A DNA stretch of 64,000 nt, taken from assembly GCA_026120185.1 (NCBI GenBank), contig JANUWF010002061.1, forward strand, positions 2,728,001 to 2,792,000. The letters run 5' to 3'. The position numbers were made by a program, and so were the translations under genes. The notes beneath the pieces were generated by a model. That model saw only the letters and a program-made list of their open reading frames with translations, searched no databases and was not told where the DNA came from. Origin of the DNA: Voacanga thouarsii. Lineage: Eukaryota; Streptophyta; Magnoliopsida; Gentianales; Apocynaceae. This document shows positions 12,253 to 22,436 of the stretch, in pieces (positions within the stretch are counted from its first letter, which is position 1; every line of letters starts with the position of its first letter).

Positions 12253-12279
12253 TGGGCTTATTGGGCTTCAACATGGGCC
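12253..12279 (+). promoter_or_regulatory. Three clustered TGGGCY (site II-type) elements upstream of the MSP1-like gene
   Basis: TGGGCT at 12253, TGGGCT at 12262 and TGGGCC at 12274 fall within 27 bases, about 370-395 bases upstream of the MSP1-like start codon. Clustered TGGGCY (site II) motifs are TCP-binding elements known from plant promoters of mitochondrial and ribosomal genes. The motif cluster is seen; its use as a promoter here is inferred. Confidence 0.5.
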
Positions 12280-12647
12280 GACAGCGAATCGAGCCACTGT
12301 CCTTGGGTTCGGGGCAATCGGGCAAATTCTGCTATGTTGAAGCTGGGAAACGTCGTCGACAGACCCCATTTTTTCGGATTCAACGTCGGGTCGAGTCCGA
12401 AATCCAGCGGAGCTGTATTTCTTTTGTTAATAATCGAGACGAATCGCGAAATCTCCTCGTATTTCTCCTGCATCCTTAACGCCGACGTTTCCTTTCCGCC
12501 GGGAAACAAACAGCATCAAAACTTCCATCGGAGACTGAGGAGGCCCATAATTGCTTTGTCGTTGTTATTTTTAGTTGGTAGCAAAGAAAAGGGAAAGTAA
12601 GGAAATTTTGAGCTTTGATTGGATTCTATTGCAAGAGGAAGAAGGAG

Positions 12648-15600
12648 ATGAAGAGTAATTCCACAGAGACGAAATTTATTCAAGAGTTGATATTGTATGC
12701 AGCCAGCGCGGCTCTCAGCTGCTTGGTTTTGTTCACCGGCCTCCGACTTCTCGACCCCAACCGCGAGGCCTCCAAGAAAGCTCTCGAACACAAGAAGGAA
12801 ATCGCCAGGCGCTTGGGCCGCCCACTTATCCAAACTAATCCCTATGAGGTCTATTTTTGTCTCCATCCCTATTTTGGTTTTCCCTTGGCTGCTTGTAATT
12901 GTATATGCCCTTCTTTTTCCGCCTGTTTTGTGAACTAATCCTGATTATTTCTTCTCTACGTATGAAAAGGTTTGGGGGAAGCATTAGCATAGAGAAAACT
13001 AAGTGACCACTTTAGGTTATTGATATCAGAGTAAGATGGTGATCGGTTTAAATTTTAAAAGAATTTTAAAAATAAAACCTGAGGCGGCAACAGAGACAAA
13101 AACCTTGAATTAAGAAATTGGTTGAGTTCTATTGCTGCTTAATTCAGGCCCGTTTAGTAAAGGAGCAAGACTTGATGCTGGAGAAGTGCTTAGGTACCTT
13201 AGAGATGGTATAATTAATTGATTTTAGATTGGGTTAAAATAGCTCTTAACTCCCAAATATTGGGGGAGAAAAAAAAAGTATTTGTAACTTAATGTAGAAG
13301 ATTGAGCAGTTGATACGCCATTCAAATTACTTAGAACTGCAGTCTGATGAATGGTAGCTGTGGTTAGAGAATCTATCATCTGGCATTTTCTTGAGCAATT
13401 GTTTCCAAGTTTATCGACTTTACAATTAGCGAAAAAGCAAGTTTCGCAGAATTTATGGGAACAGCAAATGCTTCTTTGATGTTTCATATTCAATGTGGAC
13501 GACAGTGCTAACGAATCTTTTTCCCCCCAAGCTGAACCAAAAAGGTTAATGTATGGAAATCTTTGCGTGTTTAGTAGGTTATGTTCAAAATGAATTTTTG
13601 TCCTCCTTTTATTGTGAATGCTTTTATGTTCACAATTTTCTAAAAATTTTTGTGTTTATTGTTTTGCTGTTAAGGGAAAAAATTAAGGTGTCTCTTGTGA
13701 TGACTCCAGTTACTGAATGGTCCTTGGCATTGGATGCAAGCAAATTCAAAATGAAATTACTGAGCTTATGATAAAAGAACATGCCTTTCTACATCTACAC
13801 CTGATGAAGGATTGCAGAGCCACTGCCAAATTAGTTGTTGAATTAAGATAATCCACTAGAAAAGGAAAGCAAATACATTCAAGACATGTCCTGAGAAGGC
13901 TCTGTTTATTTATAAATGGCGAATGAGATTTAGGTAGACTTTAGATTTCCAGTTCTTGGATTTTGCACCAGAAGAGTATTTAACTTGTTTTTTTTTTCCT
14001 TTGTGTTTATGTGCACTAAGAGTTGATAAATACGGAACTGTAATTCGTAACTTGGTTTGGTTATGTGATGACTTGTGAATTGATGTTCTTAATCATGTAC
14101 AGGATGTCATTGCCTGTGATGTCATAAATCCCAACCACATAGATGTGGAATTTGAGTCTATTGGGGGATTGGAGAGAATCAAACAAGCATTATATGAATT
14201 AGTGATTCTTCCACTACGTAGGCCGGAACTATTTTCTCATGGGAAGCTTCTTGGTCCACAAAAAGGTGTCTTGCTTTATGGACCCCCTGGCACTGGAAAG
14301 ACTATGCTTGCCAAAGCGATTGCAAAGGAATCTGGAGCTGTTTTCATTAATGTGAGAATATCAAATTTGATGAGCAAATGGTTTGGTGATGCCCAGAAAC
14401 TTGGTCCGTCTAGATCTATCCCTCTCATGTCTCCTTTTCTTTTTTGCATGACATCATATTTGATATTTCCCAAGTGTTGTGTCCATAAGTTGATCGTTCA
14501 AAATGAAAAGTTCAATTTATTTCCATATGCCCTAAGAAGGATATGAAAACTTAGATTTGTGTCCATAAGTTGACCCTTTTGCAACTATTAAGAAGGATTT
14601 AACCTTAAGTAGTGCTGGAGGGAAACACAGTTTCAATGCTCTAAAAGTATTCTCAAACTTGAATTACTTGAACTTTGATTAAAGGTTTGCTGCTCGATGC
14701 TTGCATTTGCTTTTAATACCTAAAAGTGCCTTTGTGTGTGTGTGTGTGTGTGTGGAGTTTTCCATTGGTTTGTTCTTCATGCTTTATTGAACTTTTAGTT
14801 CTACAAACTCTTGCAGTGGCTGCTGTATTCAGCTTGGCCTATAAGCTCCAGCCAGCAATTATTTTCATTGATGAAGTGGATAGTTTTCTGGGCCAGCGCA
14901 AGACTAGTGACCATGAAGCACTAACAAATATGAAGACAGAATTTATGGCTTTGTGGGATGGTTTCACAACAGATCGTAAGTGCGACATTTTCCTCATAAG
15001 GTCACTTACTGTGTAAAGAAATTGTTGTGAAAAACTTGTTGTCCTAACACTTGTCCAGAAACCAATTGCCGGGCTTGATGAATCACTTGCTGTTGGAGAA
15101 ACTGAACTATCATTCCTTCGCTGGCATTCAGCTGGTTGAATGGAAGTAACATATGATATATTGGTGCATTATTTTGATAAGAGGAGGACATTGCATTTCA
15201 CTGGATTAGTAGAAAAGCCTATTGGAATCTTTGGATAGGAACATTATAAAGTAGGGTGAAATGAATCAATTAGAGAAATGTGAATTTGATATATACTTAC
15301 CTTATTAGACATTAGGGTCAATATAGATCGTTATGTTCTCTGTTTTTGTGTTGCTGTTCAGATTTCTGTTGTTGTTTATTACATGCTACTGTTTATGTAG
15401 AAAATGCTCGTGTGATGGTACTCGCTGCAACTAACCGTCCATCTGAGCTTGATGAGGCAATTCTTCGACGGCTTCCTCAGGCATTTGAGATTGCTATGCC
15501 TGATCGCCGGGAGAGGGCTGAAATATTGAAAGTAGTTCTGAGGGGTGAGAAGGTCGAAGCTAATATTGATTACGACCGTATAGCTAGTCTGTGTGAAGGA

Positions 15601-16265
15601 TGCACTGGCTCAGATCTTCTTGAGCTCTGCAAGAAAGCTGCCTATTTTCCTATAAGGGACCTACTTGATGAGGAGAAGAAGGGAAACTACTCTGGGGTTA
15701 GTATTCTTACATTTTGGCGATGTAAACCATGTAGTTTGCAGTGGTATTCTGACTGGTCATTCAGTTAACCCATGAAGATGTCAACAGATCTTTCTAATTT
15801 GTGTAAATTGGTCTTCTGCTGTTAGTTTCATTTGATCGGCCAATCTTATTCTCTTCTCTTATGGTCTTGGAGAGATATAGAAATCTTGTTTTGCTTTGTT
15901 TCCCATTTATTGATTGAATAATTTATCAATGCTTACGTTTCTATTTAGACTTAATGGCCAGTCAAGAAATCCCTGGTGTTGCTTCTGCTTCATCTCCACA
16001 TTGGGGTTGGAAAGACAACTAATTGTTTGTTGATCTTTTCTGTTCATTTTAGGAACCAAGGCCATTATCTCAAAGGGATTTGGAGAAAGTTATTGCAACG
16101 ACAACTAAAACAAAGGTGGCTGCAAGTGAATATACCAGATTAAGTTTGCAATCACCAGGATGGTCGGGTCAAAATGATGATTGTGTGCAAGCTGCAATCA
16201 GTGAGCTCTCTAAACTTGTGGCTTCCCAAATTTTGAATATCCAATCCGATGGTCAAGATCCTTAG
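12648..16265 (+). CDS. MSP1: MSP1/ATAD1-type AAA ATPase (mitochondrial outer-membrane protein extractase), five exons
   Basis: Exons: 12648-12848, 14103-14403, 14817-14975, 15401-15696, 16053-16265, all GT-AG, 1170 nt, 389 residues, close to plant homologues of about 400. Order: one N-terminal membrane segment (about residues 12-34), then an AAA module with Walker A GPPGTGKT (127-134), the Msp1 pore-loop region NLMSKWFGD, Walker B IIFIDEVD (182-189), sensor AATNRP, arginine-finger region [11 protein letters not shown] and a C-terminal lid. Known for the family: it pulls mislocalised tail-anchored proteins from the outer mitochondrial membrane. The start is the first ATG that gives the anchor and fits the splice frame. 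Site II motifs lie upstream. It resembles Arabidopsis At4g27680/At5g53540. No lesion seen; intron 1 is 1.25 kb and intron 2 holds a TG microsatellite. Confidence 0.93.
14732..14754. repeat. (TG)n microsatellite in intron 2 of the MSP1-like gene
   Basis: An uninterrupted TG run about 65 bases before the acceptor of exon 3. It lies in the intron and is likely length-polymorphic. Confidence 0.8.
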
Positions 16266-18124
16266 TTATTTCTTCCCCTTGTTGACCAAGAGGTATTTTC
16301 AATTTTCTGACTTCTGTTAAGTAATTTCCAACTTTCCGCATTATCTGATATGGAGAGGCTGTTGCAGAAAGTGTGATCTTCCTGCAAGAGAACTATAACA
16401 GGATTTTTCATTTTGTATGTGTGTTACTGTATACATGCGCCAATTTTCAGAACTCTCCGCTCTTGCTACAAAGTTTGTTTATTCCATAGCCTTTTCATTA
16501 CTTCTACTACTATATTTATGTCCTTTCCTATTGGTGTGTTTAATAGGTGAGGGGAGGCAGTGGACAGTGAATTGAATGCTAATCTGGAGCTCTAACTGTT
16601 TTGTTGGTCTTGGTTTGTTGGCAGGAGTGCAGGACCGCAGAGAGACGGAGTGATGTATTTTAGCATATTTAGTTGTGTGGATCAGGGGTTCTTAATAGAG
16701 AGGCTGCTTTCTTGATTGGATTTCTTCTAAAACACTTCCTGACTGCTAATTAAAGAGATGGGAAGACTGAATACAGTGATTTACGAGTATTTTGCATTCC
16801 TCCTATTGTGTACGGCGAGTCACCGGTTCCCCTTGACCCTTCACCAGATACCTCTTGATATGTACCTGCAAGAATTTATTGATATTTAAACTGTTATTGA
16901 TGATAGTGACTGCCATCTAGTTTTACAGGTAGGAGATATGTAGTCGTCCTTTTTGAGCTATAGTTTGTTGCTGGCAGTGTTATGGAATTGCCGCCATTTG
17001 TTGGATGACTCTCTTAACATTTTTATAAAAAAAAAACGGGAAACTATTCCCCGTGAAAATCTGAGCAAGTTTTGTACATGATATGGCCTTATCTTTCTAA
17101 CTTGAGTTGTTTTGGCTAATATAAACTCGTATTTTCTTATTTGATTTCTACCCAAATTAGCTGCTATTTGTTATAGGACAGCATGATAGTCCAGTTTCCA
17201 TGCTCTCTCCCTCTCTTTCTTGGATTTTGCTTATTTGATATCTACCCAAAATAGCTGCTCTAAGTGTTATAGAAAGGCATGATAGTCCAGCTTCCACTCT
17301 CTCTTTCTTGGAAATAGCTGTGGAGGGCAGCGGGGAAAGCATTCCGGCTCCTTTTCCGCCACCAAAATCATATGTTTTGTCTTCTTTTACTAACAATCCA
17401 AAACAGAAAGTGGTATTAACTCATAATGTATGAAAGGGAAAAGGGGAATTAACACAAATATTGTCACGTGTAATCATACTAGCTGTAATATTAATTCACA
17501 AGTTAAAATTGTACACATGGAAAATTATTTGCATATGGACTGTGGAATATTCTTTTCATATAGTTGGAGGAAGTCCGCAATCTCTTACTTATTATGGGTA
17601 AAATTTGTTTTGTGATCTTAATTGGTGGAATATTCTTTTATAAGATATTAAAATTTACTTCTAAAATATATACAGCCTACCGCAAGAACAAAGTATTTGT
17701 GCACAATTATATTATGTCTTATCCTAATTTTGCAGTTGCGGCACCAGTCGGAGTACAAAAAAAGGTTGGTCCAACATTAAAAGCGATGTCTACAAAGGGG
17801 GATGCACTAAAGAAGACAAATCAGAGATAGTATTTAATTGGTATTTTTTTTCCAAATAATAATTTTACCATTCAATGCTCATATAACGTGGTATGTGAAT
17901 TAAGTTTTTCTTGAAATTTTATTTTATAAAAAGGGGAATAAGAAAAGAGTGGCAGTATATTTTGACTCTTGGCACTAGTTGAATGCATTAATAGTTCTCG
18001 TTGGCAGTAGAGCGGACATGATCACTGCAGGCATGAGAAATAATAGAGTTACTTGACCAAATCATAAGCCGGTTTTGACAGGTTCTCACTTATCCAGCCA
18101 AGTAAAGATCGACCCACTTCAAAT
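16266..18124. other. 3' region of the MSP1-like gene and intergenic sequence
   Basis: 16266-16800 probably includes the 3' UTR. 17136-17312 holds a tandem duplication (listed separately). An 88-codon frame at 17564-17830 begins with a hydrophobic segment and ends in a basic tail, but resembles no family I know, so I do not call it. 18117-18124 is the left target-site copy of the hAT MITE. Confidence 0.5.
17136..17312. repeat. Tandem duplication, 94-bp period, about 1.9 copies
   Basis: CTTATTTGAT-TCTACCCAAA at 17136 recurs at 17230, and both copies continue with ...GCTGCT...TTATAG...GCATGATAGTCCAG...TTCC...CTCTCTTTCTTGG. By eye the copies differ by a handful of substitutions and small indels. 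It lies about 0.9 kb downstream of the MSP1-like stop codon. Confidence 0.8.
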
Positions 18125-18820
18125 TAGGAATGGCAATTGGGTCGGGTCGGTAATTAGAAATTTCGGTCCCGTCCCTACATATGCTCTCGTATCTCCATTT
18201 TCGATCCGTCCCCGCTACAGGAAAATGCGAGAATTTCCGCTCCTAGCCCGCCGAGGACAAAACAATCCCCCGTCCCGACCCGGGGAAGCGGGAGCCCGTT
18301 TAGGCCCGAAAATAATTATAAAGATTTAAAGAAAAAAAATTTACCTCTAATATATTTTTATTCAAAATTTTTTAATTATATAGAAAACTTTTGTAGTGAT
18401 TTTTAATAATGCATATATTTATCATATCACGATATTAGTAAGAGTAAAATTAATAATTTATAATTTATAATTTTTTTCTTTTTTATTTTTTCTCTTCTTT
18501 TTTATTTTATTTTATATATATAATATACCTTTACATATATATATATATAATTATATATAATATATATAATCTACTTATAATTTATATAATATATATGTAT
18601 ATATATATCTATTATATATATATATATATGTGAAGCGGGCCGGGGTGAGGCGGGTCGGGGGCAGGGATCATGCAATCCCCGTTCTCGGTTGGCGGGTCGA
18701 GAAATGAAATCCGTCCCTAACCCGTTCCTAACTCGTCCCTGTTTAAATAAAAAAATCTCCTATCCAATCGGGTCGGATCGAACCGAATCCTTGATTTAAG
18801 CGGAAAAATTAGCATCCCTA
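18125..18820 (+). mobile_element. hAT-type MITE, copy 2 (inverted relative to copy 1)
   Basis: Begins TAGGAATGGCAATTGGG and ends TTAGCATCCCTA, with GC-rich subterminal blocks around an AT/TA-rich core. Read on the reverse strand, about 18290-18540 matches about 1390-1630 of copy 1 with only scattered differences. The flanking octamers CTTCAAAT (18117-18124) and ATTCAAAT (18821-18828) match at 7 of 8 positions, a slightly decayed hAT target duplication. No coding frame. Confidence 0.78.
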
Positions 18821-18969
18821 ATTCAAATTCAAGAAATAGGGTGACTATAAAATCCGACATTGAAAAGCGTCTCTGCTTGCTTGCTTGGTCTTAGACAAGG
18901 GGAATAAGCAGTCTGTCCTTTCAGTGTAGGCGTTGGAAATTATCATGGGCTCTCATCTTTGTCCCAAAA

Positions 18970-19313
18970 TAAACAATAAGCCTATGCGCTATTTACTTTG
19001 AATCGAATCAAATCTAATAAAAAGATTTAATTTGATTTTTAATTATTTTTAACATTTTAATTCGATATGATTTTAATTTGATTTTTAATTTTTCAAAATA
19101 AGAAATTGAGAAATCAAGAAATCATTTTTTTAAATAAAAATACATAATTAATATTAAAATATTATTAATTAATCAATTATATTGTATTTTTTTAAAATAT
19201 TTCAGTTCGATTTAATTATATTTGATTTTATAAAAATTTTGATTCTGTTCGAATTTGTTCAAATTATATAAAATCAAATTGAAAAACCAAATAAACACCC
19301 TAAGTAAATAGTG
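18970..19313. repeat. AT-rich dispersed repeat, related to 23826-24140
   Basis: Strings of GAATCGAAT / TTTGATTTTTAATT type, with a right end reading AAACACCCTA. The core ACATAATTAATATTAAAAT is shared with the block at 23826-24140. The outer bases GCGCTATTTACTT (18984) and AAGTAAATAGTGCC (19301) are roughly inverted. Probably a decayed hAT-type MITE; no clear target duplication was found. Confidence 0.4.
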
Positions 19314-19317
19314 CCTC

Positions 19318-19560
19318 ACAAGGCATAACTCAACTGGCTCAAAATCCTATTGGTTTGATGGGTTGATAGTCGCAAATTTAAACTTTAGTGAGAGTTTGTT
19401 CTAGTTAAATTGTCCTCATATCAATTAAAATTAAAACACAGTTAAACTAATTGAAGTACATTTTAAATTTATCTAACTATAAAATTATAATAAGAGATAT
19501 ATTCCGAATTTATCTAGTTATGAGTTTTGGGTACGAACCTTCAATTCAAGATGAATTAGG
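19318..19560 (+). mobile_element. Possible tRNA-derived SINE fragment
   Basis: CATAACTCAACTGGCTCAAA resembles a pol III A-box region (TRGCNNAGYNGG type). About 40 bases on, GTCGCAAATTTAAAC could be a degenerate B box. The tail is AT-rich. There is no second copy in the window and no target duplication, so this is tentative. Confidence 0.25.
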
Positions 19561-20966
19561 TAAAATCTAAACACTTGAATTATTATTTAAAAAAAAACAA
19601 CGTATAAGGCCAGGCAGATAGAGTTGCACTTCAAACAAAATGCAACAATGAGTCAAGACACCGCTAAGAATTTTGCCTGCTAAATACACCACAAAGCATA
19701 ATGGAATCTGGGAGCCATCCCATAATGACATAGGTCCCAACCCCAAACTTTTTTTGTTAGTAAAATAGGGGCAAGTTCGAACCTGAAAAGGAGAAAGAGT
19801 ACCACTGTTTAGCTGTAAAAGACTTGCACAGCTCCAGAAGATGAGGATAGGAGATTCGAACATGTCAGGTCAGGCAGAAGAAGAGGACACGGAAGTTAAA
19901 GCAAAGTGAACAGTAACTAATCCCCTCGTTTCACCAACTCCATCCCAAATGTTAGTAATTGAGATCATTCATCTTTGCCTTTACTAAATGTAGGCTTAAC
20001 TTTAACTCAGTAACTGTTGGAGCCAAATTTTGGGTCACGCAACCTTAGCTCCAAAGTGTCTTACAATTCTCAAAGTATCATAGCAGTACTCAAAGGAATA
20101 GTCAATGCTTGACTCAGACTTCTACTATAATGCTGCCCACTAGAAAACTAAGCAGAAACGCCATTCGTCCTTGCATTATTAGTTAAATGGCAATTGGAGC
20201 CTAATCCTGCGACTTTTGTTATTGACAAATCACGAAATTATTCGGCTTACTTTAGCTGAGACATCAGGCGGAAGAACTAATATACAAATGACTAGTAATG
20301 TTTATTTATTTATTTAAAAAGGGGTTAGAATTTTATTTACAATTATTATTATACTTAAATAAGTTTCACACGGAACCCATAACAAACCAGGATAGACCAA
20401 AATAGTCATAAAATCACACCTACTAGTCTACAAAGCAAATGTCACAAATTGATCCTTAGACATGGAAAATATATGTGTTTATTTCCTTGTTTGATTTTCA
20501 TTATTTGACCAGTTAAGCCTGCCTTTGCCGTGCCGGCTCTAGCCGTCTTCTAAATTCAAACCAAACACCTACCATTTAAAGGCCCCCTCTTCCGACCCAA
20601 TATTCTCATCACCCATCCATCATCCTCTATTATACTAGCTCCACTACTTTGTTAGATATTCCCATTCAATTCCCCCATTGCCGTAGCCTCTTTTGCAGTC
20701 TGCAGCACTACACAGAGGGCACTTCATTATTTCTATATGGTTTCCCACCCTTCATCGCTGCCCCCATCATCATGAATTCATCTTTTGACAGATTATGAGT
20801 TAGACCTCCATCCCCGCCCCCTCTCTCTACGCCATAAATTCAGCCCATCCGACAACAGTTCTTGCTTTTTCATCCCAATAGCCATATACATCATACCCTC
20901 CTCCTTCCCTCATTTATTCATCATCAATTTATCATTACTCCTGTGGGTGCGTAGAAATCATCGGCC

Positions 20967-22436
20967 ATGTTTCTTCTCAATCCAGTTTTGTTCGTGTTGA
21001 CAATCATTACTTCATTTTTAGTAATCAGATTCTTGTCCAAGACATCGATTCTGTACATTCTTAGAAGTTGGTGGCAGCTTGTAGCAGACAAATGTTACCT
21101 GTATCAGTTTTACAGAGTCCCGCAATTCAACGACCGCATGCAGGAAAATCAACTCTACCACAAAGTCTACACTTACCTCAATTCTTTGCCTTGTGTGGAA
21201 GATTCCGACTTTACCAACCTTTTCTCCGGCGACAAGCCAAACGAGATCAACCTCGTTCTCGATGCCAACCAGGTTGTAGTCGACAAGTTTCTCGGTGCTA
21301 GAGTGTTTTGGACTAATCAGAAATGCGAAAAGACCGGTTTGAAATCGTTGGTTTTGAAACTCAGGAAATGCGACAAGCGGAGAATTCTACGTCCCTATCT
21401 TCAGCATATTCACACGGCTTTTGACGAAATTGAGCAGCGAAGGAAGGATGTGAAACTTTACATCAATGTAGACGATGACCCGCAGAGAAATGGACGGTGG
21501 ATGTCTGTTCCATTTACGCATCCGGCGACGATTGACTCGGTCGTGATGGAATCCGATTTGAAGAACAAGGTGAAGTCCGATTTAGAATCGTTCCTTAAGT
21601 CCAAACAGTACTACCACAGACTCGGCCGGGTATGGAAGCGGAATTATCTCCTGTACGGACCATCTGGTACGGGAAAATCAACATTTATTGCTGCAATGGC
21701 CAAATCACTCGACTATGATATTTATGACATCAATTTATCAAAAATATCAGATGATTGCGATTTGAAATTGCTTCTGTTGCAAACTACGAGTAAATCTCTG
21801 ATCGTGATCGAAGATTTGGATCGTTATTTAGTTAAGAAACAAATCACTTTGAGTTTTTCCGGAATTTTAAATTTCATGGACGGAATAATCTCCTGTTGCG
21901 GAGAAGAGCGCGTGATGGTCTTCACAATGAACTGTAAAGATCAAGTTGATCCGACGGCTCTGAGGCCGGGAAGAATCGATGTCCACGTGCAGTTCCCTTT
22001 GTGTGATTTCAACGCGTTCAAGAGCTTGGCCAACAGCCACTTGGGGCTGAAGGACCACAAGCTTTTTCCTCAAGTAGAAGAGGTTTTCCAAACAGGGGCA
22101 AGCTTGAGTCCGGCCGAAATTGCTGAACTCATGATATCAAATCGGAGCTCACCGAGTCGGGCCCTAAAATCAGTTATATCCGCATTGCAAAGTAGTGCGG
22201 AAGCGAAAGTAGCAAACAGGATTGCCCGAAGATTGAGCGAGAGCGGTTCGGGTCGGGAGAACGGGTCGGTTCGGTTGGTGGAAGAGTCGGGTGATTCGGG
22301 AATATTTTGTAAGGAAAGTGTTCCCACAGTAAAAGATTTCCGAAAATTTTATGGGCTTTTGAGAAGGAGCAAAAGAGAGTCCGTGGACTATGATGCCACC
22401 GAAAAAGAAAAGGAAAATTCACGACACGAAAGTTAG
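20967..22436 (+). CDS. BCS1-type AAA ATPase (plant AAA-ATPase, At2g46620-like), intronless
   Basis: A single 489-codon exon. The N-terminus carries a membrane segment (about residues 3-23), then the plant AAA-ATPase N-terminal domain with YLYQFYRVPQFNDRMQEN and the VPFTHPATIDSV signature. The AAA core has Walker A GPSGTGKST (231-239), Walker B SLIVIEDLDR (277-286) and the arginine-finger segment ALRPGRIDVHV (about 330). The tail is Ser/Glu/Lys-rich and likely disordered. Known for the family: BCS1-related proteins of mitochondrial or ER membranes, some involved in stress responses; the exact substrate is unknown. It is most like the At2g46620 subgroup from memory. Nothing is broken. It shares only the AAA fold with the MSP1-type gene upstream and is not a tandem duplicate of it. 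Confidence 0.95.
   Translation: MFLLNPVLFVLTIITSFLVIRFLSKTSILYILRSWWQLVADKCYLYQFYRVPQFNDRMQENQLYHKVYTYLNSLPCVEDSDFTNLFSGDKPNEINLVLDANQVVVDKFLGARVFWTNQKCEKTGLKSLVLKLRKCDKRRILRPYLQHIHTAFDEIEQRRKDVKLYINVDDDPQRNGRWMSVPFTHPATIDSVVMESDLKNKVKSDLESFLKSKQYYHRLGRVWKRNYLLYGPSGTGKSTFIAAMAKSLDYDIYDINLSKISDDCDLKLLLLQTTSKSLIVIEDLDRYLVKKQITLSFSGILNFMDGIISCCGEERVMVFTMNCKDQVDPTALRPGRIDVHVQFPLCDFNAFKSLANSHLGLKDHKLFPQVEEVFQTGASLSPAEIAELMISNRSSPSRALKSVISALQSSAEAKVANRIARRLSESGSGRENGSVRLVEESGDSGIFCKESVPTVKDFRKFYGLLRRSKRESVDYDATEKEKENSRHES

Larger units (their letters stand above)
18821..20966. other. Intergenic and upstream region of the BCS1-like gene
   Basis: Contains an A/T-rich repeat (18970-19313) and a SINE-like stretch (19318-19560), both listed separately. 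19570-20560 shows no gene; its 98-codon minus-strand frame has no recognisable domain. 20580-20966 is pyrimidine-rich and looks like promoter plus 5' UTR of the gene starting at 20967. ATG at 20772 opens an 8-codon frame that would be an upstream ORF if transcription starts before it. Confidence 0.45.

Noticed and set aside
12252..12600. Open frames on both strands just upstream of the MSP1-like start
   Set aside because: They lie in the presumed promoter and 5' UTR of the MSP1-like gene, have no recognised domain and overlap each other antisense.
17564..17830. 88-codon frame with a hydrophobic start and basic tail
   Set aside because: Isolated, no recognisable family, in AT-rich intergenic DNA. 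It could be chance; transcript evidence would be needed.
19567..19863. 98-codon minus-strand frame
   Set aside because: The translation has no domain character, and the DNA looks like decayed repeat sequence.
22070..22422. Antisense frames within the BCS1-like gene
   Set aside because: Shadow frames of a strongly conserved coding exon on the plus strand.
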